NCBI RefSeq assembly: GCF_902806685.2 | Contig: NC_048556.1 | Location: forward strand, 3,906,001-3,970,000 | Source: Maniola hyperantus | Taxonomy: Eukaryota; Arthropoda; Insecta; Lepidoptera; Nymphalidae | Direction of reading: 5' to 3' | Length of the DNA: 64,000 nt | Shown: in pieces, positions 40,971 to 53,000 of the stretch | Layout of the letters: every line of letters starts with the position of its first letter | Numbering within the stretch: the first letter of the stretch is position 1 | The notes under the pieces: model-generated | The model's database searches: none | Told to the model about the DNA's origin: nothing | What the model saw: only the letters and a program-made list of their open reading frames with translations | Made by a program: the position numbers and the translations under genes

Positions 40971-41389
40971 GTTTGATCTAGCATAAAACTTACTATAAAC
41001 CTGAAACTTATATCAATCCAGTCCACATTTCACATAGACAATGTAAAGGTACCTACCTCCTACCCATTTTCAGTTCATTGGCTTTGCAAGTTATGGGCTC
41101 CGACTTTTGTCCCCGATAGTAGGTAAAATAAAATTGCAATCAAAGTTTTCAGACAATATTCTGAAATCGCGTGTCGTATACAGTTGACAGAAACGGATTG
41201 CTTTCCGAAGAATATTTTTGTAATCGATCGTTTTGGGAACATCGAGTAAATATTCGGTAGACAAGTTATTCTGCTTTGAGATGTAAAAAACAAAATATCA
41301 TCTCTAGGTACATTGCTTATAAGATTTCTTGAAATTTGATAAAGCGTAAATATAATAATTATTAACAAATAAATATAATAAATTTCAAA

Positions 41390-41590
41390 TTTCAAGCCCC
41401 TATTTCACCCCCTTAGAGGTTGAATTTTCAAAAATCCTTTCTTAGCGGATGCCTACGTCATAAAAGCTGCCTCCATTCTCCGTGCCAAATTTCAGCCCGA
41501 TCTGTAGTTTGAGCTGTGTGTTGATAGATCAGTCAGTCAGTCAGTCAGTCAGTCAGTCACCTTTTCCTCTTATACATAATATTTAGATTA
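41390..41590 (+). mobile_element. Interspersed repeat family A
   Basis: The 5' end is truncated at TTTCAAGCCCCTATTTCACC. It ends with six CAGT units and CACCTTTTCCTCTTATA. Confidence 0.65.
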
Positions 41591-42479
41591 AGATATTTAA
41601 GATTAAGATTAGAAATAGCCTTCAACTTAATTTATTTGTTGATACAGATGTAGGTATAAGTAGGTTAAAACAATTTGCTAATGAAATAGGAAATTGTGTG
41701 ACGCCTCTATAGACAAACTACTCCATGTCCTTACATGTACTTACATGTAATAAAAATGGAAGGAAGGTTCTCCTGAAAATTGGTTTTTTGATCGGACCCA
41801 ATAGTTTGTTTTTGCGATACCTGATTACATAATTAATATAGTTCAAAACTGTTTGCACGTTATAGGCAAAATAATAAATCGTTTTTTTTTAAATACCGTC
41901 TTTTTATTTCTAAAACTTTTATTGCTGGCTTTCGTAAAGGATTAAAATACATACCTACTATAAAACAAAGTCGTCGTCAACCCAAAAACGGTTTACTGCT
42001 GCGGGATAGCGCAGACGCCCCGCACACCCGCACGTCGGTGTCGCAGTCGGTGTCGCAATCGGGGTATGAGGCGGGGGCCTCATACACCGATTGCCATCTC
42101 GACCTGTCGCGTAGGTACTGGTAGTAGCTTTAGTTGCCACTTGCGTGAATCAAAAAGTTTAAAGTCCACACCCACGATATCACAATATAATGTTTAGATA
42201 GACATTAGGAAGTGCGTTATCTACAAGCCAGCAATATTGAAAGTGATTTAGTATGATTGTACCTAGCAGTGAAAGTCATGGTGGGCGGACATCAAATAAC
42301 CATTGCGTTACCGTAAACGTCCCAGCCTCGAAACAAACATGCAACAAACAAATGAAAACATGTCTTATGTATGCTGATTGAGGTACAGGGCTTGTTAATT
42401 TTCGTTTTGTTCTAAATACATGCGGAGTTGATCACGAAAGTCGGATATTGCACAAGCCAGTTTAGTGAGATAGGTAAGA

Positions 42480-44065
42480 AAATTACTACGGCTCTTCTAC
42501 GGATCTCCTCATTACTGATTTGAGAAACTCGAAGCATAGCTCACTCCATCGCCCGCTGTGTGACTTACCTACCATGACCAAGAAACGATATGCATGTACC
42601 TGAAGTTTTGTAGGTATATAGGTATTAGGTACTCGTTGTACTGAAATGTTTGATTGTTACTTTAGTTATTGTTATTCGTAGTTTAGGTATAACACTTTTT
42701 TAAATATTACTTACTAGATGATGCCCGCGACCTTGTTCGCTTCGTTTTTGATTTTCCGGAATAAAAAATTGCATATGTCAATTTCCGAAATGCAAGCTAC
42801 CTCTATACCGAATTTCATATTATAATACGGTTAAACGGATGGGCCTTTAACAATCCCGTAGGAACTCATTGATTTTTCGGGATAAAAAGTAGCCCCTGAT
42901 AAGTGATAAGCTAACAATCAGGTAAACTGGAAAAGCTAGCAGACAGACACACTTTTGCATTTATAATATTAAGTATAGTATGGAAGTATAGAAGAAAGGA
43001 ACCATTAACTTATAAATGTAACCTACAATCAGCAAATAAATAATTTGTATTTGTATTTGTATTTATAGGATCACTTCGTTGTCTGCCTGTCGTATCTGTC
43101 GAGAAACCTAGAGAGAAAATAGGGCACTTCCCGTTGACTGTAGAGGCCTCATGACTCGCAATTATAGGCAGTTTTCTTTTAAAAAATGAAGTGTTGTAGA
43201 AAATTCTTGTATGGCGAATATTCTTGGGCACCTGTTAGTTAAGCCATAATTGCGTGTCACAAGAGGGTTTCGCAAGGTAGTAGCAATGCCCCCGTGTTAA
43301 TGAGTTGCGACACCTCCTTGACCGCGAGCCGCCGCCGTACTGCGATGAGTTCTAGAGTTCCAGTATGTTTTGAACTAAATATGTATAAGTATAAAAGCAA
43401 AAGGTGACTTTTCCTTTTATATATTTAGCACAGCTCAAACTCATGGCATGCAGAATGCAGATATCTATTATGACGTAGAAAAACGCTAAGAAAGGATTTT
43501 TGAAAATTCAACCCTAGAAAGGCGTACAATAAAGGGTTGAAATTGGTGTACCTACCTACTTAATCCACGCGAACCAAGTCGAGAAGTGTTATATAAAAAA
43601 GAAAGTGTTGACTTACTGACTCAACACTCTGCCCAAACCCTTGGACATAGAAAGATGTGCAGAAAGATTTCGTCTATAATGTAGACAAGGAATAAGGTCG
43701 GGTTTTTCAAAATTCTCACGGGATAGGGCTTATATTTTCGCCAAGCGAAGTCGTGGGGGTCACTAGGTAAGATAATAATAGAAGTCCCCGATTTAGCTAC
43801 ACATCCATATCCATACTATCCATACTAATGTTATAAATGCCAAAGTGTGTCTGTCTGTCTGTCTGTCCGTCTGTCTGTCTGTCTGTCTGTCTGTCTGCTA
43901 GCTGTTCGAGGCCCAACAGTTCATCCGATTTTGATGAAATTTGGTACAGAGTTAGCTTACATCCCGGGGAAGGACATAGAAAACTTTTTATCCCGGAAAA
44001 TTAAAGAGTTTCCACAGGATTTAAAAAAAACCTAAATCCACGCGGACGCGGGCATCATCTAGTAC
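42480..44065. mobile_element. Cluster of LINE, B, C and A fragments
   Basis: 42480-42560 is inverted RTE ORF2. 42715-42975 is family B in reverse. 43060-43150 is a piece of family C. 43405-43590 is family A in reverse. 43810-44065 is a full plus-strand family B copy with about eleven GTCT units and the end GCGGGCATCATCTAGT. Confidence 0.65.
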
Positions 44066-45785
44066 AGATATAATTCGAAGCACATAACTCTACCATCCAA
44101 GCTATCCATCCATCTAAAGCAACGTAAATCAAATTATAACGATTAACGCCATACGAATAGGTACGTTTGTTTGTACCATAACGCGCATTGATGTTTCACT
44201 ACACATCTGCGGGTAGTGAGCTCACGTTTCTGTACCTATACAAACACCGCTTCTATACCGTTTTCTGATTCTGTGGTTTTGGGACTTGCACTCATGTGAA
44301 AACTAAAGAATGAGCGTGGGACTTATTTTTAACTTTTAATTATTCTTATCGACTAAATTAAGATGTAAATTATGTAGGAAACCTGCATAGGTACTTAAGT
44401 ACTAGTGTAGATTGCAAATGTCTCATAACTTACATTTCGTCCTTCTTCTAAAATCTAAAGTCAAAAAACGCATTAGATAATTTAAAGGTTGATGTAGAAA
44501 ATAATAGGTACGTAAGTAGGTAGGTAGGTACTTAGAGCACAGTAGCGATTTAAAGAGTAAAAGCTTTTGACAATAAAACAAAATTGTGTACATTCATAAA
44601 CTTATTTTAATAGTCCTACGTTACTTATAATTTAAAAAAAGTATCTCATATAAAAATGTGACAAAAACAAACTTCATCTTAAAATGAGATAAATAAGAGG
44701 ATAAACACCTTTCAAACCTTGGCCTCGTAAGTCAACATTTACGGAGATTTACGCATTGCATTATGTTGCATTGCACAAAATTCTGTCTTATTTTTATTTT
44801 AGACTATGTTTGAGATAAGATCCAATAAATAATTTATTACTTATTGGTTTTTGGCAAGCTTCCTTATAAATAAGTACCTACTGGGGAGTGAATGATTAAA
44901 AACCAATATTTCTAGTCTAAGCAGTTTCACAGAAAAAGCAAAAACGGTTTCGTTACTGCACAGTATTTCAAATGAAATTATTGGTTTTTGATCCGAATTA
45001 GATTTTTAAAACATACCGTACGAAGTAAGTAGGTAGGTATTTAAATATTTTCGTCACAGTTAGACCAAAAAGATTTTTTTTGAAAATGGACTTATTGGTT
45101 TTTTATCAGATACTTTTGGACGTATTTTTATTTCAATCTTGACTTGATTTGTAGGGTTTTAGAAAATAAGTCCAAATGCCGTCAGGAAAAAAGAGCTCTG
45201 ATAATCTTGACATTAAGTGTTTTCTTGATACATTTGGTGGCAAGAAGAGAGACGCGACGGCGAGGGTGTATGTTACGCCACCGTGCGATTGGTTCGTCAG
45301 TCAACCTTTCAATTCCAGTTTAGTATCAAAATATCTCTGAGTAGGCAAATCCCTTCCACTAGAGCTCTATAATTGATGAGGAGGCTGCGGCGTAATATGC
45401 CGCGTATGCACTTGGTGTATGTTCATTGAAAAAAATTACTAAACTAAAAACTTAGTAGATTTGCCCTAAAACCCCTAATTTTTGCTTAAAATGCCGCAAT
45501 ATTCGTTAGTAGTTGGAAAAGTGACCTCTCGTAATCCGAGTTATAGGTATGTTATTGCTGAAATCTTAAGCCTCCTTCATACTATACCAGCGGTAATGCC
45601 GCGGCCGCCAGACTTTACCGACCCAGCGAGTATACACCGGCATCATTTGATACCAATGTGACGATTGACGATCGCAATCACTTTTGATTTTGATGACACT
45701 CTTTTACTATTGACTAAAAAGTTATGTCGCAGCGACAGCAAGAATCCCATAAATTCAGCCAATAACAACGATTCACTAATTAGTC
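44066..45785. other. No gene seen, 1.7 kb
   Basis: AT-rich sequence with scattered GTAGGTAGGTA runs. I see no exon-like coding stretch, RNA gene or repeat family shared with the rest of the window. Confidence 0.5.
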
Positions 45786-46669
45786 CAAATATATAAAAGG
45801 GAAGTGACTGACTGACTGACTAATCTATCAACATACAGCCTAAACTGCTGGACGGATCGGGCTGAAATTTGGCTCAACCCCTAAGGTGTTAAAAGAGGGG
45901 TTTGAAATAGTAGAGTAATAATAGTAATGTGAAAATCACAATTTTCATGCTTAGGGGGTTGGAGTGGACTTCCGCTTCCGCCGTACGTAATCCACCGGCT
46001 TACCCCATTGGCGGCTTGTTTATACGGCACGGCAGTCGGCAAGTATTAAGTTACCGCCGCGTTTGCCTAGTACAATGTGTAGGAGCCCTTATGAGACCAC
46101 TTAAGATAGTGTTGGTTCACTGAGCTGGTCCCTATTTGTGGAATGGGTTGCCGTGCAATCGTCCGAGTATTCTATTATGTCATAAGTTAGGTGTTGCGTT
46201 ATATTGCAGCAGATTGCTTAGCCGTGGTGGCTTAGATATGGATTGAGATTTTATCTAACCGTATACTTAAAAAGTAAAAGAAATCCGTCGAGGTAACTGT
46301 CAGCCGGAGGGCTGGCAGTTACCTCGGTCAGCATTTTAGTCCTAGCATTTGCAACCGCTATTACCGTGCCGGATTTTCAGGAATTTCTTTATCCGCCCCT
46401 TGAACTTGAAACCAGTGAAAACACCGCCAAAGGGAGTTGGTTCCAGATATCTTGTTGTTTAAGGCAAGACAAAAGTTTTTAGACAAACTGTTCCTAGTGT
46501 TAATTAATGCTTGTAGAACTTTAACTGAAGATATTTCAGTAAGTTGGAGTAGAGTTTTGATGATGATTGATGATAGTATGATTTAATACTGTAGACCGCT
46601 GCAATTTTGTGATTGAAACCTTAAAGTCTAATACAGTCGAAGTCGTGACAGACCCTAGCCAAAGTAGTT
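45786..46669. other. 3' flank of the JHBP-like gene; family A fragment and a strong hairpin
   Basis: 45786-45905 is family A in reverse. 46289-46326 forms a hairpin with a 17-bp stem (one G-T pair) around GGAG. The DNA at 45945-46500 is more GC-balanced than its surroundings and may be a decayed element. I see no protein. Confidence 0.5.
46582..46587 (-). terminator. Candidate poly(A) signal of the JHBP-like gene
   Basis: The minus strand reads ATTAAA here, 83 bp past the stop codon. It is the nearest common poly(A) hexamer variant that I noticed downstream of the gene. Confidence 0.35.
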
Positions 46670-47052
46670 TTAATCGTCCTCAAAGAAATCTTCTGTGAGT
46701 GGTACTTTGCTGATCTGGTCATAGGTGTAGGTACTGAAGAATCGTTGTGTTACGTTCATAGCATAGTCTATCGCGTAGTCGAGGATTGGTCCTCCGAACT
46801 CTGCAGCCACCAGCTGAGCGTTGGAGTTCAGCACATCCAGGATGTTGGCACCTATGGAAGCAATAAAATCCTTAAAATTGAGACGTTCTAAACTTTAAAG
46901 TGCTAAAAAGCTGTGGTAGCCTAGTGGTTAGGACGTCCGCCTTCCAATCGGAGGTCGGGGGTTCGATCCCGGGCACGCACCTCTAACTTTTCGGAGTTAT
47001 GTGCGTTTTTAACCGACTTCAAAAAAAGGAGGAGGTTCTCAATTCGTCGGAA

Positions 47053-47090
<38 letters not shown>

Positions 47091-50000
47091 ATGTTTCCCG
47101 ATTACTCGAAGACGCCTGGACCGATTTTGAAAATTCTTTTTTTGTTTGAAAGGGTATACTTCAAAGTTGGTCCCATTTAAATTTGGTGAAGATCTGATGA
47201 ACATCTTCGAAGATAGATACTGGAACTCCTCAACGGATAAGAGTAAATTGCTCGCGATCAGTGTAATAGCTTAGTAATAAACAATAGATTTTTAACCAGT
47301 CATAGCATAATTCCATGGGGCCACTAAAAATTGTGAAATAAAAATTTTTTACAAAAAAAATAAAAACCGACTTCGATACACAAACACTAAAAATTGAAAA
47401 ATAATTTAATTTATTACCGAATATATTATGTATACAAGAGTTAATATAGTTCCATAATAATATTTTTTGGGGTCGGTGCCAATGAGGTGCCATTGTGGAG
47501 TCTCATAAAAATATGAAGTCTAGACGATTCGCGCAGCTAAAGCTAATTGGCACCGGCACCAAAAAGTATTATTATGGAACTATAATAACTCTTGTATACA
47601 TAATATATTCGGTAATAAATTAAATTATTTTTCAATTTTTAGTGTTTGTGTATCGAAGTCGGTTTTTATTTTTTTTGTAAATTTTTTTTAAGTAATTAAA
47701 ATATCACTTGCTTTAACGGTGAAGGAAAACATCGTGAGGAAACCTGCATGCCTGAGATTTCTCCATAATTCTCAAAGGTGTGTGAAGTCTGCCAATCCGC
47801 ACTTGGCCAGCGTGGTAGACTATGGCCAAAACCCTTCTCACTCTAAGAGGAGACCTGTGCTCTGTAGTGAGCCGGTGATGGGTTGATCATGATGATGATG
47901 ATGATGAAACTTTAAAGTCTCAGAAGCGTAATGATCAAAGATTGGACTTAAATCCGAAATGGACTAAGAGCCAGCGCGTGCCAGACCTTCGTTATTTTAT
48001 CAAAGCTGAAAGTTTTTTGCCTATTGTCCCCAACACAGGGAGGAACGATCAGCCACAATGAAGTTTGCACCATGGTGGCTTTGGGAGATAACAGGTAATA
48101 AAGGTGTAAAAATACAAACGTCAAAGTATAGGTAAAGTTTAATTTTTTTATATTTTCTTAGGAATAGTATTAGAAATCACGTCATGTCGGTTAAAAACTT
48201 TAAAGAGCTTAACTTTAGTAAGCGTAAAGAAAGAAACTTTCAGCTTTTATAAAATAACGAAGGTCTAGCACGCAAGAAATTCAACCCCCACCTCGATTTT
48301 CTAAATTCCACCCGAGCAAAGCCGGGGCAGGTCAGCTAGTTTGCAATAAATATGTCGAAAATATTATAACACTTACTGATTTCAGGGCTGCCTCTGAAGA
48401 GATTTGTAAGATTGAGTTTAAGGTCGGATCCATAGTCAGCCTTGTATTTATAGGAATTGATCTTGTAATGTCCTTCACCATTCTTGTCCTTTACAACCTT
48501 CTCTAAAACTTCCAAGTGTATGTGTTGATTCCCTAAAAAAAACAGTTTTAGGCTTTTTCTTATAAAGATAAGAGTATCTTTTGAGTTCTTGCTGGATCAT
48601 CTCAGTTGAGCCTGCTTTATATTATATTAGACCCGAAGACCCTTAATTATTAGAGTTTTCATTTTACTTACAAGTAGGTACAAACTTATAACACTTTAAA
48701 CATCAAAATAGACTACTTATTGTCTATTTTATTGTGTTTCTTGACATGTACGATGCATTTCATTAACGAATTTTCTAAGCGACAAAAATGCGCGTCTCGA
48801 ATGCTTGCTGCAAATTCTTTCGCTTCGCTTTAGCGCGACCTGTGTTTGCGCCCTAAGCCTTTGCTGTCTCTTAAAGGCTGTTTTGTGCCGTAACAACAAT
48901 ATGCGACAATACAGCATGCTACAAGTAATAAACACATATATAGGTACATATCAATTTTGCTGACTTGAGCAGTATACGGCATTATATTTTATGCGGAAAC
49001 AGCGTCGTGCTTAAGAACTGGAATATACGGTATAACAGTCTGCTGCCGGTTCTTGCTACATATTAAATGATTGTAGCTGGCAACCCTGTGGGATGCCTTC
49101 ATGTCGCACTGTACTGCTCTGGCGTAAAACAGCTTTTAGGACATGAAAAACTTACAGATTTTAATTTTGGCGCTGCCCTCTGTATCCAGACTGAAGAGCA
49201 AGATCCTCCCGAGGACGCTGTAGTGCCCTCTGATGGTGAAGTTACAGTGGATGTCGAATATAAATGTTCGCTTCTCCCTGCGAGACCTGGTGATGAGAGA
49301 ATATTGGTTTAATATTAATTTACTAATTTAGTAATGACTTAGGTATACTTAATATTACTAGCAGTTGCCCGCGACTTCGTCTGCATAATATTACTGGTTT
49401 CTCATGAGATTAGAAATTTTCCCACTGCAAAAGGCTTCACTTACCTACTCACTCAGTCTCCCCAAAATACCTAAATGCCAATTTTCATATCTCTAACTTC
49501 AAAAACATAGGACTTTCATATTATATCCTTTCAAACCCTATTTCACCTCCTGTGGATTTTCGCAAAATCTTTTTTAGTTGATATTTTAAAAAGAGCCGTC
49601 AAAAGAGAGTCAGCCAGTCAGTCAGTCAGCTTTTCCTTAGATTTTGGTTAAATGATGCCGAGACAGAGATGTCTTGTTTAAGAGCATCAATATAGCTCAA
49701 CCGGTAAAGGAGTGGACTGAAAACCGAAAGGTCGACGGTTCAAACCCCGCCCGTTGCACTATTGTCGTACCTACTCCTAGCACAAACCTGACGCTTAGTT
49801 GAAGAGGAAAGGGGAATAATAGTCATTTTAACATGGCTAATATTTTTTTAAAGGGTCATGAAATGCTCAATAATCCGATCGAATTATGTACCTACTTACT
49901 TTAGCTTTCCTTAGCTGACTTAAAAGACACAAGTCGCAGTTTCGGAGAAACGCGTAAGCGACGTAATTTGTCCGGCGCTTTAAACCCTCTGGAGTTAAGT

Positions 50001-53000
50001 TAGTTTAGGTCACTCGTAACACAATTTCATTATCAGTTCGTGGCAACAAGGTCCTATGATCCGCCTATAGTGCGTCTCTAACGCATTTTCAGCTAGAATA
50101 GAAGCTACCTACTTTGTGTTCCTTTTAAGTAATTTAAGGAAAAACGGATGATAGTCAGTAGCGTGCAGGTCATAGAGGCATAAATGCACTGCTTACCCCA
50201 GTTGTAAGCTCAATGCATATTTTTCATTATGACCTGCCAGTAAACAGGTTCCTACCTAACTAATGCCTACCCTAGCTTCAAACTCTGTGCACGCCACTGA
50301 TGATAGTGCTATATAAAGGTCGTTCATAATAATATTGTGAGGTTGATAACAACTGACAATGGTGATTTCTATCAACTTGGCGAATAAAATTATTATTCTT
50401 CACTTATGAGTTTTTAATACGCCACTCAGTAAATATTTATGTACTACATAGATAGAGGCAAGTCATAATGTTTATACAGCCAATTTGTAAATAGAAGCAA
50501 GGCACATAATTTATTTAGATTGCAAGTTTCCTCCTTTAGACCCAACATAACAATTAAAGAAACGAGCTAATGTCCACAAAATGCGTTCAAATATTGTGCA
50601 TGTTTGAATTATACCTACTTATAACGTAAATAAACTAATGTTAATATTTGTAAATCTACATATACCTACTCCCTACTTAGCTGAATTACCACGAATGCAG
50701 ATATTTTTAAGGATATTTTTACGAGTAGGTACCTAATTATACAACTTACAAGGATATGATAAAAATATCATTTTGTATCTATTTTCTTGTATTTAACCAA
50801 TTTTTTAAGCAAACGTTGTGTTTACTTGTAAATGACCACTGCATTTAGTAAGTAACAAATTTTTGAATAAGTATATTTTTACAGTACTTAGCCGTAAGTA
50901 AACCTAATGAAAAAAAATAAAATAAAATCATCGCCTGGCTAACCCGCCTCGCAATTCGGGTAGAATTTCTGAAAGTCCCTACTAGTTTCCGACCGAAGCG
51001 AAGGTCGATTTCTAGTCGAAGCCAAAGCTGATTATAATCGGCTACTCTTAGTTATAAGATATTATGATATGTGGCACAGTTTGGAAAATAAACGTCTTTT
51101 CTTTCTTGCTTTCTATCGCCACAACCTTCAGCCGATGCCGAAGCCGACGATTTAACAAACCTAAGAAATGCTAGTGGGCGTCTAGAGAACTACATGCAAA
51201 ATCTCGGATTTTAATCTAAGTATTAATAGGTAAGTAGGTATAGTAGGTATCGAAATTCGAAACCTTTTTTTGTAACGCTATTGAGGATTCCAAATCAATC
51301 ACAATTACTCGTAATACAGGTACAGGGCGGTATGGCCGATTAGTCAGCAATTATTGTACAGATTTCTCATCAGGAAGGCCGTATGCCTACTACCTATGCC
51401 CTTAGCGTGTTTAAAAGTATTGTTGGAATTTTCGAATTAAAAGACAATTCGAATAATTAATAATTAAAACCATTCTGCAATGCCTTATGTAAATGTCGTT
51501 GTAATGAAAAGTTAATGATGGAATTTTATGATAAGTTTGTTTCTTTTATTTCTCTATCTTTCCTGTTTATTTCTTCACGAATCACGGTCAGATCTAAAAA
51601 CTTTTTAAACAACAACAACTAGGTACTTAGCTTTAAATATAATGTTCGGTATATGTTGTAATGCCTATTTAATTTTTTTTGCTCGACTAGTGTGCTACCG
51701 GTATCCACTTATTGTACGATATTATAGTACTAAGTACGTCAGAAATCTTCTCGCTAGTGCCAACAATTGTATAAAATTTCAACTCAATCGGATGAACGCA
51801 TAGGTTGTTAAAATGCAAGCATTTTTTTTTAAATTATAAAGATGCATCTTCAAAAAAACATTCTTATTTCAGGATAGTCAATAATTAAACATGCGAAGAA
51901 ACTAAATAATTATAGGTGTGACATACTTACGAAACTTTATCGGGTACGCATGTACTTAATCCCGTAAGTTTTCCATTATGGAAAGTCAACTTAACGTTTC
52001 CCGGTAGATTTATTGTGATGTTTCTATCCAGGTACAGCGGATCCAGGGGTGGTATCCCAGCCTCTGGGATGCCTCTGACAACTCCCGGGATAGCGTCGAG
52101 GGTGGCTTTGGTGAAACATTCGTCTGTTAGTTCACCGCAGGGGTGGATGAAGTCCGCTGCAAAGAAAAATAAGTATACTTATGTAGTTTTAAATTTTTAT
52201 ATTATCATCATGTAATGCATTCAAGAAGATCTAAGGAGAATAGGTTCCTACCAGGTAGGTACCTAAATCTACACTAATATTATAAAGCGGTAAAGTTTGT
52301 AAATTTGTTTGTAGGCAGTAATCTCTGGAACTACTGAACCGATTTTGAAAGTTCTTTCACTACAGCTACATTCTTCCTGAGTGACATAGGCAATAGTTTA
52401 TTTTCAAGCACCTGTAAGAAACCAGGGCGAATCGCTAGTAGTGAATATGTCGGAGGATATTATAATTAATCGGTAGATGGTCAATCGACTTCATTTCTTA
52501 CAATTTAACGGCCTGGTTTTAGTGTAATTGTAATGTCACGGGGTCATTATAGTGACATTATAATAAATCTAGGTATATTGTGAAGTTGGTAGTGGGAGAC
52601 GTCGAGCGTTCTGATTGGTCAAGAAGTCCTCCTCCAGAAAAGTGTCATACTACGTGACTTATTACTTTCTATGATATTATTACAATAGTTTGTAATTTTT
52701 TAATTAATTAATTTTTTCAACGGACCAATGAGAGACGGCCTCATAATCTAACGACCAGTGAAATTGTCAAAATATCATTGCTTTACTTACTATAGTGTCA
52801 TTACAATGACACTAAAACCAGACCGTTAAATTGTGAGAAATTGTGATTGTCAATCTACCGTTTAATTATAATATCACTAGTGAAATTGTAATATCACTGA
52901 TTTGACAATATACCTACCTGCGTCAAATACACAAACTGAAGGTAGACGAAGGACTGGAAGGACGATAGATGGAAGAAGACTGTAAAGGATGCAGACCCAC

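Noticed and set aside
41075..41395. 106-codon minus-strand ORF with a hydrophobic start
   Set aside because: No family resemblance, it ends inside a family A repeat, and the AT-rich composition explains the Ile/Leu/Tyr run.
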